The position numbers and the translations under genes are program-made. Below, piece after piece: positions 23,306-34,900 of a stretch of DNA of 64,000 nt (its first letter is position 1; every line of letters starts with the position of its first letter). The notes below the pieces were generated by a model. That model was not told where the DNA came from, ran no database searches, and was given only the letters and a program-made list of their open reading frames with translations. Source of the stretch: Serinus canaria. Lineage: Eukaryota > Chordata > Aves > Passeriformes > Fringillidae. The stretch spans positions 558,001 to 622,000 of the forward strand of contig NC_066334.1 in NCBI RefSeq assembly GCF_022539315.1. Reading direction: 5' to 3'.

Positions 23306-23311
23306 GGACAT
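23306..23311. repeat. target-site duplication, left copy (GGACAT)
   Basis: GGACAT directly precedes the terminal TG of the LTR and is repeated exactly at 24034-24039. Confidence 0.85.
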
Positions 23312-24033
23312 TGCCGCGGTGCTGTGTCGAAAGCACTTCCCTCCCGTCCGAGCAGGGGGGGAAGGCGGCCGGGGCTAGCTCGGAGCACAGCAGCAGCTAG
23401 CAGCTAAGGGGGCACTACCCAGATCCGTCAGGGACGTCCGGGCTGCGCCTTCCTCGGCAGGACAGCAGCAACAGTATCGAAAAGAAGCGGCAAGGCGGAG
23501 AAGCTGAGAGAAAAGAGGGTCTTGACCCGCCCGGTGTAGCTCAGTGGTTTTAATGTATCATTTCTCCACCGCGTCCAGGCGGGAAAAGACACCACTGCAT
23601 CGGGGCGGGAAAAGACAACACAAAAGGGGGAGAAGCAGTATATAAAGGGGTGTACAATAACCAATAGGGGGAAACTGAGGAGGGGAATTCAACATGACTG
23701 ACAGGGGTGGCAACAAGTGGTACACGAACGAAGGAGGGGCTCAGGGCACCTGCCCAATCACCCCCTGTGGAAGGGAGAAGTTTCTGGAAGGATGGGGGGG
23801 TTTCAGGAGATGAACGGGGCTCTGGAGGAGGGGAAAGGGGCAGTTGCCAGGGGAACGGGGGTGGAGACAAGGGCTTGGCAGCGAGCCCAGACAGGGAGGA
23901 TACCATTCGAGGGAAAGGGGGAACCAGGACTGAACCATCGAATTGGGTATAGGGTTGTAACCAGGGGAATCATCACAGAACAATACAAAACAGGGAAGAT
24001 AACTCAATTGGGAACTGGACACACACCACAACA
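23312..24033 (-). mobile_element. solo LTR of an endogenous retrovirus (ERVK-like)
   Basis: A 722-bp element with TG...CA ends (TGCCGCGG at left, CACAACA at right) is flanked by perfect 6-bp target duplications (GGACAT); six bases is the usual duplication size for class II (ERVK/beta-like) elements. On the minus strand, a TATA box (TTTATATA, plus 23639-23646) lies about 90 bp before an ATTAAA poly(A) signal (plus 23549-23554), the U3-R-U5 order of an LTR. That fixes the orientation as antisense to C1QB. No gag, pol, env or primer-binding site is present, so this is a recombined solo LTR. It sits about 300 bp before the C1QB start codon, probably inside the 5'UTR intron. Confidence 0.88.
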
Positions 24034-24039
24034 GGACAT
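24034..24039. repeat. target-site duplication, right copy (GGACAT)
   Basis: Exact repeat of 23306-23311, immediately after the LTR's terminal CA. Confidence 0.85.
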
Positions 24040-24335
24040 CAGATCTCTGAGATAACCTGTCCCAAATATTTATGTGGCTGAAGCTGTGGGCACTTGTAAG
24101 CTGGGGATTTAAGAATGACGAGAGACTACAAACTCTGCCTTGCCCAAGGGTTGTGGTTCTTTACTCCAGGGAGTGAGCAGGAGAGTGAATTTGGCTCAGC
24201 AGTAGGATGTTTTCCCTCCGTGATGGTATTACCCAGACTTGCTTGCAGTCACCATCTTTCAGAACAGCTCAGAGTGCCTTCCCCAGCCCTCCCACCACCC
24301 AGGAAAGCCTCTGACACCATTCCATGCTCCCACAG

Positions 24336-25370
24336 ATGTGGATCATGTGGGCTATGCTGATCTGCCTGACTGGAGGGCAGCCTGCCAGTGCCACACTCTG
24401 CAGGACCTACGGCACCATCCCAGGCATCCCAGGGTTACCAGGACAGCCTGGCAGCGATGGCAAGGATGGGGAGAATGGCCCAAAGGGTGAGCAAGGTAAG
24501 GAAGAGGCTGCAGGTGGGTAAAACACTGTCTTGTGACAGCCAAGAGCAGAGAACGATAGTGCCAGGTACATGGTCCTGGGAAAGCAACCCATTTCCACTA
24601 GTTCTTTGAGGTCTTGTCAGGTGGGGATGATGGAGAACCCCAAGGAAACTGGGGAAGAAGGGGGAAGACAGCAAGGTGTGTCACACCTGCCTGTTGGGCA
24701 GAGTCTCCCCTGACCCACACCGAGGACAGGTTTCCTTGATTATGCTCCCTCTCTGCAGATAAATGGGGCTTGGCTGTGACCACAGTGACTTTCCTCCTCT
24801 TTCCTAGGACCCTCTGGCCACAGTGAAGAATGGAGAGGGGATCGGGGAGTCCCAGGAGCACCGGGACAGCCTGGGAAGGTTGGTCCCATTGGCATCCCAG
24901 GTATAATGGGCTTACCAGGTGGCAGAGGATTGCCTGGCCCCGTGGGAGAACCCGGCGACTACAAGGTCACCTTCAAGTCCGGGTTCTCTGCTGCCAGGAG
25001 CATCAGCTCCTTCCCCCGCCGGGAGCAGCCCATCCGCTTCGACCGCATCCTCACCAACGAGCAGGAGCACTACGAGAACCGCTACGGCCGCTTCACCTGC
25101 CGCGTGCCTGGCACCTACTACTTCACCTACCACGTCACGTCCCGGGGTAACCTGTGCCTCAACATCAAAAAGGGCCAGGGCAGGGGCGAGAGGGTGGTGA
25201 CCTTCTGTGACTACGTGCATAACAGTTTCCAGGTCACCACGGGTGGTGTGGTCCTCAAGATGGCCATGAACGAGTCTGTCTGGCTGGAACCAACAGAGAA
25301 GAACTCCTTGGTGGGGCTGGAAGGGTCTGACAGCATCTTCTCTGGCTTCCTCATCTTCCCTGAGGCTTAG
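24336..25370 (+). CDS. C1QB: complement C1q subcomponent B chain
   Basis: Coding exons are 24336-24495 and 24808-25370, joined in phase 1 with GT-AG ends; the protein is 240 residues (human about 251-253). A short signal peptide (about 1-19) is followed by TLCRTYG; Cys22 is the residue expected to pair with the A chain. Collagen repeats run from 26 to 103 and contain a non-triplet gap, G57-HSEEWR-G64. The human B chain is unbroken there. A weak acceptor at 24838 would delete ten residues and restore the register, but it lacks a pyrimidine tract. The gC1q head, about 112-240, has the B-chain hallmarks TYHVTSRGNLCLNI, VVTFCDY, FQVTTGGVV and FSGFLIFPEA, with an NES sequon. The ATG follows directly on the acceptor (cccacag|ATG); an in-frame ATG at 24324 lies before the acceptor and would count only in an unspliced leader. 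Confidence 0.96.
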
Positions 25371-25485
25371 CCCACTGGAGATGTGTCTGTGGCCAATCTC
25401 TACTGTCCCTGAAGAGCTGAGGACTCCCCTGGAAACTCTTTGCTCCCAAATTGGTGCTTGAAGCACACTGCTGCCATTCTTGCAT

Positions 25486-25491
25486 AATAAA
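25486..25491 (+). promoter_or_regulatory. C1QB: C1QB polyadenylation signal
   Basis: AATAAA, 115 bp after the C1QB stop codon, followed by a T-rich stretch. The short 3'UTR contrasts with about 390 bp in C1QA and C1QC. Confidence 0.75.
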
Positions 25492-25509
25492 TGACAGCTC
25501 TTTGCACTA

Positions 25510-26869
25510 TTGATCCCTTTCTGGATAGGATTTGCTTTTTTCCTCAGAAATAATTTTCACACAACCAGGGCACTGGTTCTTGCCCTCTTGGGTGCAGCCC
25601 AGGCTAATTAGCATCTCATTACTGCTGAGTAGAGCCACACAAGTCATGCAGCTCCTACTGCCGACCAGGCTGAGTATCTCTGTCCAGAGCCACCCAAAGT
25701 GTCCCAGCCCAGGGTTAGGAAAACATGGAGATGCAGAGCTCAGCCTTTAGCAAGGGGCAGGACAATGACATAGTGGGAAAATTGGGGCCACTGGGTACTG
25801 GTGGTAGGTAGGGAGATGCTGGAGATGGTGCTGTATTGGAGAGTCCTGGCAGTGGCAGGATCTGAGGACACCAACCTATATCAGACTTTTTTTCGGGTGG
25901 TGGTGGTGACAGAAATACCCACAGAAGATTGTCAAAGCTTGTGACAAGGCAGGGCAGGTCAGTGTGGGCCAAACAAATGGATGCCATGATGGGGGTGATG
26001 TGGAGGACACCCCCAGTACAGCTTCCAAAACCCAGCACAGAACTGTGTTCCATGTCCTGGAGCACAGTCAAGCCCTCCCAGCCTGCTCCTTATGAGTAGC
26101 AGAGCTGTGGACCCAGGATGAATTAAAGCTGAGGAGCCCAGGGACAGCCCTGGCCCCGGGGCAGGTAACAGCCTAGCACTGCACCCGTGTGGGTGGGCTG
26201 CATGCAGCCCCCAGCCCATCTCATGGGCCTGGACAGGGGCATTCAGGAATTTTTGTGAGAGTCTGGGACTTGAAAGGGTCTGGATGGAAAGGATGATGAT
26301 AAAAGGTCTGAGAGACGTGACTGTGCTAGGGGCAGGATTTAATGGAGCGTCACCCCTGAGCTCTCCAGGTTTGTTGGTGAGTCCAGCCCCCCAGCTCTGG
26401 GCTGCTCAGGTGTCCCCGCCGCAGAGCAGGACAGTGACCGAGGCTGTTGCGACCCGCTCGGGGCTCCTGTCCAGGGCCATTTGCCGGCAGGTGGCGCTGG
26501 AGACTGGTTCAGCCCTCGCCTGGCAGCGGCAGCATCCGCGCTCCACCTCGTGGCTTTATCCTTCCTGCAGCAAAACCTGTGGCGTCTGTCCCGCGGGGTG
26601 CAGCCACGCGTCTCCCCAGGCTCTGCTGCTCTCAAAAGGTCTGAGCACAGGCGTTGGTGTTGTGTTCTGAAGTTCCCCTGTGCCAGAGCACTAGATGGCC
26701 CTTACAGCGCAGCCACCAAACCCACGGTGTTTCACAGCTGGAGATGCAGCATCACAAATAAAACCGAGCTGGACAAGGCAGGTGGGGGAAAAGAGGAGAT
26801 GTTTGACACCCAAAAAAGGGCTGGTAGCATACACTGCCTGAGCCTCTTGAACCCTCAGCAGGTAGGAGA
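25510..26869. other. intergenic, CTCF-like motifs, no gene
   Basis: No exon recognised. A GC-richer patch at about 26,440-26,640 carries the CTCF-like motif listed separately, and a second weaker one (CACTAGATGGC, about 26,687-26,697) lies 200 bp further on. Confidence 0.4.
26484..26498 (+). promoter_or_regulatory. CTCF-like motif
   Basis: CCGGCAGGTGGCGCT fits the CTCF core with one deviation. It lies 1.1 kb past C1QB, in the opposite orientation to the motif at 13.8 kb. Occupancy is unproven. Confidence 0.45.
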
Positions 26870-27090
26870 CACTGTACCAAGGAACAGAGATACACTGGAG
26901 GCCAGGGCTGCCATTCCAAGAGCCCTGAAGGCTGGGAAATGAGCTGGCAGAAACCCACTGATATTTGATGGAGACAAATGCAAAGTTCTTCTGGCATGGG
27001 ACAATCCCATGGCAGACAGGCACTGGCAGCAGAAACTCTGTAGGAAGGGACTTTGGATATTGTTAAACACCAAGGTGAAGCTTTCTTCCT
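26870..27090 (+). mobile_element. CR1 LINE, internal/3' fragment, degraded
   Basis: 'ctgggaaatgagctggcaga', 'ggagacaaatgcaaagttct' and 'gcatgggacaatcccatg' follow the CR1 reverse-transcriptase tail, just upstream of the usual 3' region. Plus strand. Confidence 0.65.
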
Positions 27091-30060
27091 TTCCAGGTAA
27101 TGGATATAATAATTTTTGATTTTTGAAAAGGTGTAAGGACAACAGCTGGTTATTTTTAAAAGAGATGTCTGACCAGTATGAGCCAAAAGTGTTCTGAGGG
27201 CTTGGCTATGCCTGGGGAAAGTCAGAGGGCAGTGCAATACCAGCAGCTGTAAGTGCAGCTCACAGTGCTTACACAGCTGGGAAACAGGTGCAGAGGGAGC
27301 TGCTTCCCAAAGATGCAGAGGGAAATGCTGCCCACAGGTGCAGAGGTGCAGAGGGCATTGCTGCCCAGAGGTACAAAGGGCATCGTTTCCTCCCATGGGT
27401 CTCAGCCAGCACCCAACAATGCCACCTCTGGCAGTGGCCCCATGAGATGGCGGCTCCCCCGAGGCTGCCACTACACTTACACCCTCTGGGTATCCAAAAT
27501 GGATCAGGAAAGGGGCTCAGAGGGTGCTGGAGCTGTTGTTGATCCATGCAACACCACCCTTCAGTTCTTCCCAGGCAGCTCAGGGTGGGCAGCACGTTTC
27601 TGACCCTGTAGGAAGCCCCAATGCCACAGCCTGCACCCCAGCTGAAGAGACCCCTTCCTCTCAAGCTGTTATAGCACTCACTGAGGCCAGAGACAGAATG
27701 TCCCTTGCCATGGCTCCCTGCACAGGAGCTGGCATTGCTTCCTCCTGTGTGCAGCAATCAGTCCCCATGCCAAGCCCCCTGTGCTGCTCAGAGCCACAGT
27801 GGGAAAGCCCAAAAGCAAAGGGTGGTTGGGTGCTGTGCTGGCAGTCCCACCTGTCCTGCCTGCTGTTCCCAGGAGCAGCAGGACCAACCTAGCCCTGCTC
27901 CTGAATCTCCTGCCCTGCTCTTCGGTCTGGGATGCATTATTCCATGGAAACAGGCAATCTTAGAACAACACAACTATTAACAGGAGAGCTGGAGAGAAAC
28001 CTGGGTGGGGGGAGGCAGGTGCTGTGGGTGGTAAGGGTGGGTCAGGGCAGCACCACGGCCACTGGCACCCAGGAAAGGGCCAATTTGTATATTTAATTAA
28101 TTCCTTCTCCATGGGTGCCTGAGCCCAGTGCTTCAACCTGGCATGGCTGCACCAGGAAATACACCTGCAGGATCTGTCCTCACGTAGGGTGGGCAGAGCT
28201 GACCTGGGGCTCTGGGCGCACTCCTGCTTGTTTTGTGTGTGCTCACTCGCCCCTGTGTGCACACTCCCCCTGTGCACACCCAGCCCTGTGTGATTCCCCC
28301 TGCCCCTGCACACTCCCTGTGCTCTGTGTGTGTTCCAACCTGTCCCCTGACACGTACATTCTGCTCCTTGTCATTCCCTTCGGGGTTTCTTTTCAAGGCA
28401 GCTGCAGTCCCTCCCCAGGGCCCAGTCACAGCCCTTCCCTCACCTCACCTTGGTGTCAGGCCACCCCCAAGGGCAGGACTGAGGCCGCCAGATTCCCAGC
28501 AGGTGCTGAAGCTGGGGCAGAAGGTGTTTCAAGGTGACTTCAGGAGTTTTAGGGATGCCAGTGTTTTGCCAAGAAGCTGTGGGGGAATTTGGTCTGTTGT
28601 ATTGGAGGCCACTTGAGCGGGACAGGGAGGGAACCAAGGGAGTTAAAATCTTCCTGCTCCCAGGCACAGAGCAATAGGGACCAGCAAGAAAATCACATGG
28701 AGGTTTCTTCTGCATTATCTAACTGGGGGTTTGGAGGTTTTCTCTGTGCCAAAGCTCCAGTCTTGGCATAAGCAGGACTCTGGCAGGATCCGATGAGGTG
28801 GAAAATGGGTGTGCCTGTCAGTGTTCATGGAAATGAACCTGGGCTGGAGGAATCAAAGCACAGCCATGCTGTTTGTCAGTGATTTGGAGCCAGGGATGTC
28901 AGTGCCACTGTCTGGTCTACCATCACCAGCAAACATCATGGAGATTGCTGAGGTGTTGCTCTCTTTGCACTGAGCCCAGGAGTTCCCAGTACCTGCTCCA
29001 ACCAAGGAAGAGCCCTTCCTAAACCATCCTTATTTGGTTTTGGTCCTTGCTGGCAGCACCAGCCACAGCCAGGCTGCCCAACAGGGCCTCCTGGATCAGC
29101 TTCCCATGCCAGCCCCTCCAAATAGCTCCCATGTAGCTGATGCCACTGCTCCTCAGTGCAGGGAGGCTTTTCCCTTCCCTGCAGCTCCCTCCTGAACAGC
29201 CCACGAGCGTTTCCTTCCCTTCAGCCTCCCAGCTCTGAGCCACAGTTGCTGCTGCCAGGCTGGTGGCTGCTCTCCACCATCTCCTCTGCCCTTGGGCCAG
29301 GTTGTGGAGTGAAATACTGGGTTTTTTGTGTTCTTCCTTCCCTCCCCTTCTCCAAACCATAATATCAATCAGTTGCTATATGGGAATCCCTGTGTGGCTT
29401 CATGCTGTGCCAAGGTGCTTGAATGCTCTGGGCAGAGGCATTACTGGGACAGTGCACTGGGTTGTGCCTGCTGGGATGTCACAGGCATCACAACAGGACA
29501 CAGCAGCTTTGGTGGACACTGAGGTCACACAGGTGACACATTGTCAGCAGGGCAGGAGCTCTCTGCATTGGTCCCCTGGGCCCACTGGTTCCACTGGAGG
29601 GTGGTCCCAACCCCAGGGAGCCTCCTGGGAAGTTTGATACAGCAGAAACCAGTCTGGGGCAGGGAAGGGAGTTCAGACATCAGCTCCAACCTGAAATCTC
29701 ACTTCAAGACTGCTGTTAAGGTTGTTCCCCCCATCCTCACCTAGGTTTGCGCTTGAATTTGAATGGAAAGGAGCAATTGCTTCTTTTGCCTGGAGCAACA
29801 CAGCCTGGCTTGTCTTCCACTTAGAGGTGCGCAGGGAATTTCTGCTTTCCCTAGCCCTCCGCAGGGACCCAGGGACCGGGAGCCTGGAGGCTCTGCGCTG
29901 GCTGGCCACCAAGGAGTTAAATCCCAGCCCTTTTTTTCCTGCTCTGCCTCCTTATGAAGAACAGCCTTCGCGGGGTTTCAGAAAGGCTCTTTCTTTCCCC
30001 AGAAGATCTCTGGGAATGAAAAGTCTGTGTTCCAGATATTAAATTACTCATAAAATAGTT
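27091..30060. other. intergenic, nothing recognised
   Basis: No supported gene or nameable repeat. A GT/CA-rich, loosely repetitive patch lies at about 28,230-28,340. Confidence 0.4.
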
Positions 30061-30427
30061 GGCGTGTCCCCGAGGCGGCTCCGTACCCCCCCCAGCCTCC
30101 GCCGCCGCTCTGACGGGCTGCTGATGTGCATCTGCATGTCACCTCCTGCTACAAGGTCAATCTCTCCAATTTAAAGCAGCAACGTTGGAAAGCAAACCAG
30201 ATTTCAGCCGGAATTAGCTTCAAATGGAGCATTCAGGGGACTCGTGCTGGGCGGGGAGCGCCGGAGAGGAAAGACCACCGAACCGGGGTGGGGTGGGGGC
30301 GATCCCGCGGCTGCAGCCCCCCGTGGTGGGGCACCCCACGTAACCCGGGCTCGATCGAGGGGCTGGGATCCTTCCAGAGCTGGAGCAGGGGGGCAGAGAT
30401 GCTCCCGGGGCTCGATTCCGAGGCGTA

Positions 30428-30573
30428 GGAATGCTGCCTGGGGATGATCCCCGAGAATGATTCCCGGGAATGCTGCCTGGGGATGAGCCCCGGGAATGCT
30501 GCCTGGGGATGAGCCCCGGGAATGCTGCCCGGGGATGAGCCCCGGGAATGCTGCCTGGGGATGCTGCCGGGGA
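30428..30573. repeat. 26-bp minisatellite, about 5 units
   Basis: Successive copies of a unit based on GGGAATGCTGCC plus TGGGGATGAGCCCC, with small changes between units. Each unit contains a near-palindromic GGGGATNNNCCC core. Confidence 0.8.
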
Positions 30574-30940
30574 TTCCTAACGCTGCGGAGAGGGTGGATG
30601 CCGACGGGGGTAGGAGGAAGGGCTCAGTCCCTGCTTTCGCAGCTTTAGCAGCCTCGGCAGGTGCCCCTGGGTGTCGGGGAGCACCCCTCGGACAGCTCCC
30701 CTGGTCCCCCGGACTTGCGCGGCCACCGGTGACCTACAGTCGGGAGGGGGTGCAAGGCAGGGCGGCGGGGACGAGGTTTCCATGGGGATGTGCGGGGTGA
30801 GAAGCCTGGCCTGCTTCAGCTCCAGGCACAGATCGCCTGGATGTCGGCGCTCGCCTCATTCCGCTCCGTTTCCCGCTGCCTCCCGCCCCTCATGCGCCCG
30901 GCTCCGAGCAGCATCTCCCCGGTGCCGCCCCGCGAGCGGC

Positions 30941-31000
30941 GGGAGGGGATGCAGGAGGGGATGCGGGAGGGGATGCGGGAGGGGATGCGGAAGGGAATGG
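30941..31000. repeat. 12-bp purine-rich repeat, about 4-5 units
   Basis: Repeats of GGATGCGGGAGG with single-base changes; G-rich on the plus strand. Confidence 0.75.
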
Positions 31001-31020
31001 AGGACGGACGGGTGAGACCA

Positions 31021-33728
31021 CGGCCTGGGCCTGCCTGGCCCAGTGCATGTCATTAACCCCTTGAGGGATGCACCACAATGAACTCGGGTTTGTCCCCCAG
31101 CCATTAAGACCAGGAGCCATGCGGGATCCTCTGTCACTCTGGGAATGCTGTGCCGGGATGGGGATGCTTTGCCATGATGGGCATCCTCTGCTGTGATGCA
31201 GGACCGGGCTCTTGGCAAAATCCCCAAACCAACGCTGAAGTTGTGACAGCGCAGTTCTGGGAGAGCCTCACACAGCCCTGCTCTCCTCTCCAAAGGCTTT
31301 CTCCAAGAAAAAGGAATGGCAAGCGTTTTTTTCTTCCACTAATGACTTCTGGTGGTATCTGGGAACAAATCAGTGGCTGGGGACAAATCAGTGGCACACC
31401 CACACTCTCCCCCGAATGCCTCAGTTTCCCCACATGGGGAGCAGCCCTGCTCTCTCCAAAGCCTGTCCTGTCTGCCTCGCTGGAGCCCTGTGTGGGTTCC
31501 AGCCCTTGGTTGGCTGTACTGGCTGAGGTTGAGATGAAACTTCAGCCCCATCCCATCACAAATGGATCCATGTGCCTCACCCACAGTGGGCTGGAGGCTC
31601 ACTGAATTATCACACAGGGCACAGGCACCAACACAAACCACACAAACACCTGTAGAGCACACACAACACGCTTCCAGCAGCCAGGGCCAGAGCCATGCAC
31701 ACGGTGGGCAGGCAGTACCGGCGTGGAAGAGGCCAGGATTGCACTCAACAGCCTCACTCTGCCCAAAAATCTCACATTTACACACAGAGGGGGAAAAATA
31801 ATCACGTAAGGCAGCTTGAAGCCCACAGCACAGCAAAGACACTGCCACGTGAAGAAGAAGGGTCCACAGGGAAATGTATGCAGCATGCATGGACACATAC
31901 CTGGAATTCCCATCTGGTTAGTAAACAAGGAATATCTGTGAGCCTGCTGTCTTGGCTTCCTCAGAGCTGTGTGGTACTGCCCAGTGCTCCCTTCTGCTCC
32001 CATGAAATGACAGGGGGACTTTTGTCTGGAACAGCAATGGGTCATCACTTCCAGGGGAGCCAGGAGGGAGCTGCACAGCCGTGCACATCCCTGGGAGGGA
32101 GCTGGACAGCCCTGCCCTTCCCTGAGTGGGTGACACTTGACAATGCACCCCTGCCATGGGCTGCATGGCCTGATGTCCTCTGCTGTGTGAGGTGACCCTG
32201 TGTCATACATCCAGTCCTGCAGCCTGGGGGTGTCCATGAGGGCTGGGCAGAGTCAGGCTCTGGGAACATCAGGGCTTTGTGCAGAGTTTTGGCTCCTGGA
32301 GATCTCCAGGTGATACTTGGCACCAGCTTGGGAAGCCCCCAGCAGCCACTGAGACTTGGACTCTGTGCCGAACCTGAGCTCTGCAGAGCTCCAAGGGGGT
32401 CCTGCCACTGCTGTCACCAGCTGCCTGCAGAGAAGCATGGTCCTTCAGGGTGTGGGGGAAGAACATGGGTCACTCTGGGCACCTCCTCCCTGGAGAAGGG
32501 CAAGGATCAGCTGGCCTCCCCAGCACTGAATGGTCTCCTGGGGTGGGCTGGATGGCCAGGAGTAGATGGATTTCTCCTTTTGACATCCATGTGGATCCAC
32601 CACAGTTGCTCTAGCTCTGGCCCCAGGCTCAGGATGAGTCCAGGCAGTTCTGTCTCAGTCCTTCAGTCTCCCCCTCCATTGCTCAGGTCCCTCAGGCAGC
32701 TGGAGAGCAAGGAGCTGAAACTATCAGTGTTTGTTCAGACTTGTGTCCTCAGTGAGCAGGGAAAGAGAGGAAAGAAAAGCCTTTTTGAAGGAGAAACTAA
32801 TGTCAGGAGTGTTTGGGAAATGTTGTAGCAGCTCTTCCTTCCCAGCTCCAATATGCAGCCTGACCAATGAATGTCCCAAAAAGCCAAGGAGAGGGACACT
32901 CCTGGTCTCCAGGCTGAGACCTCAGAGGATGACAGACAGCATGACTGAGAAGGAAGAGGTGACCTGAAAGTTATCCAGGAGGCTTGTTCTCCTTCTTTGG
33001 AAAGGCTTCTTCCTCATCCTATGGCCCACAAAGGATCTGATCTCTCATGTTCTGTGTGATTCTGTCTCCATTTTTTTCTGCTTTTCCCCTCGTTTTCTTT
33101 CACCTCTGATAAAATCCAGTACAGGAGCACTGGATGTGCCAGAACATTGTGCACAGGTGACCCCAAGAATTTCTGGATCTAGAGATCCAGAGCACTGGAG
33201 CACCCTGAGCCCGGGAAGATGGAAGCATCACCAATTTATTATTAACCCATTTTGGCCTCTGTGACTCTGGATTCAATGTATTTCATGTTAAAAGCTGTTT
33301 GTCTGCTGGGTTGTACTCAGTTTTTCTTTCCCAGCAGTAAAAGGTGGGTGGGCTTTTCCTTGATCCTGGTTTTGCTGTGGCATCTCTTTTGTATAGGACT
33401 GCTCAGAGGGGCTGGAATCACAGTCACAGGAGACAGGGAATGTCCTCCTGGGTTTCCTTTTGCAATTGTCATCCTCCAGCTGAAGATCACCCTCCAGCTC
33501 AATGGGCTGGGCTCAGCTGCACATCTGGCTGCTCATAGTGTGGCACAGGCTCTGGGCACAAGCTGTGAAAATCCTTGGAGGTTACAGCTGCTCTGCCTCT
33601 GTGCAGGACCATCAAAGCCACCTCCTGCATCTGTATTTCTGATCTCTTTGTCCTGCTGTCAGCATGATCCTGAAGTTCTCACTCCCTGATGCATCCTCAG
33701 GTGCATTCTTCAGCATCGTATGCTGAGT
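31021..33728. other. intergenic, nothing recognised
   Basis: Only short overlapping frames on both strands; no repeat I can classify. Confidence 0.4.
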
Positions 33729-33897
33729 CAGAGAATCACCAAATTATTTGGGTTGGGGAAGAACTTGTTCCATCCTCTGCCATGGGCAGGGACACCTTCT
33801 GCCAGACCAGCTTGCTCCAAGTGCCATCCAACCCTGCCTTGGACAATTCCAGGAAAGGGGCAGCCACAGCTGCTCTGGGTACCCTGTAGCAGGGATC
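33729..33897 (-). mobile_element. CR1 LINE, 3' fragment
   Basis: 'cagagaatcaccaaattatt', 'catgggcagggacaccttct' and 'ggggcagccacagctgctct' match the CR1 tail in reverse. Minus strand, truncated. Confidence 0.85.
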
Positions 33898-34900
33898 TGC
33901 TACAGAAGAGGAGAGGATTTAGGCTCTATGGTCCCTTTTGGCTTGGACAACATCCATCATCATGGGCCAGCAGTGTGGGTGTTCTGGTGTGCAGTGAGCC
34001 ATAAGAAATGGATCTGAAATGCTGTAGTGGAGACATTCATGGCCAACCACTCCAGTTGTGCTCTCCAGAGTGGGGTTTCCAGTGTCTGGTGAGGTGTGGA
34101 AGTTCTTCCTGACATCTTAATACACTTTGGTTAAACAATGAGCAGCCCAGGCTGTTATTTAGCCCCAGCCATGCCATCATCCCCCTGTCAGGACCACCAT
34201 AGGTCCTGGGGGCCACCTTAGCTGGGGTGAGATACCCTGCGAGCATCCCTGGAGCCATATTCTGTGCTTCAGGGTCACTGCTTGCGCCTGCTGCTGCCAG
34301 CACTCTGCCTGCACTGGAAATATTCCCAGGCCTGCCCGGTGTGGCACATACCTGCCTGGGAGCAGCTGCAGCACGCATGGGGATGTGTTGGAGCACAGAC
34401 CAGGGGACAGCGGTACTGCCGAGCACCTCCATTTCCAGCCCAGGCCTCTGCTCCAGGGCCCCTGAAAATCCAGGACGAGGCGCAGGGAGCAGCGCACATT
34501 TCAGGGTGGGCTGGTTGGCATCCCGGGGCTGCCGAGGCTGTTGTGCAGCTCGTTTGTGCCTCGCTTTTCACTGGGGGCTGTCTGCTGCCATACAAAGGGC
34601 AAAACGCCGCAGCGGGAGGTGCCGCGCTTAAGCCAGGAAAACCCAGCCGACGTTTTCCTCCCTCCCTGGCTTCACCACTAGATGTCATTGGAAAAGCAGC
34701 ATTGCAAGCCCTGTTCAGCTTACCGGGATGGGATTTGGCGGGGGGGGGGGGGGGGGAGCAGCTCCTTCACCCACTGCTGGACGCTAAGCATCTTCCCAGC
34801 CTCTTCCTCCGTGCCTTTGTCTGTCTGCAGAGCCTCTGGAAAAACCATCGCCGGGGATTCAGGGTTCAATGGACATTGAAATGCAACTGAAACCTTTTTT
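33898..34900. other. intergenic, includes poly-G run
   Basis: No gene recognised. An uninterrupted run of about 17 G lies at 34,741-34,757. A variant CTCF-like core (CCACTAGATGTC) is at about 34,675-34,686. Confidence 0.4.

Larger units (their letters stand above)
30061..31020. other. GC/CpG-rich patch with minisatellites
   Basis: CpG-rich DNA begins after an AT-rich edge at about 30,050 and contains two tandem arrays, listed separately. It could be a CpG-island promoter of an unannotated transcript. The clear consensus donor expected of a first exon was not found. Confidence 0.4.

Noticed and set aside
23527..23560. tRNA-like A box (ggtgtagctcagtgg)
   Set aside because: No B box (GGTTCRANNCC) at the right distance, no cloverleaf, and it lies in the R/U5 part of the solo LTR.
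24324..24335. Earlier in-frame ATG for C1QB (adds MLPQ)
   Set aside because: It lies upstream of the strong acceptor cccacag, so it is intronic in the expected transcript.
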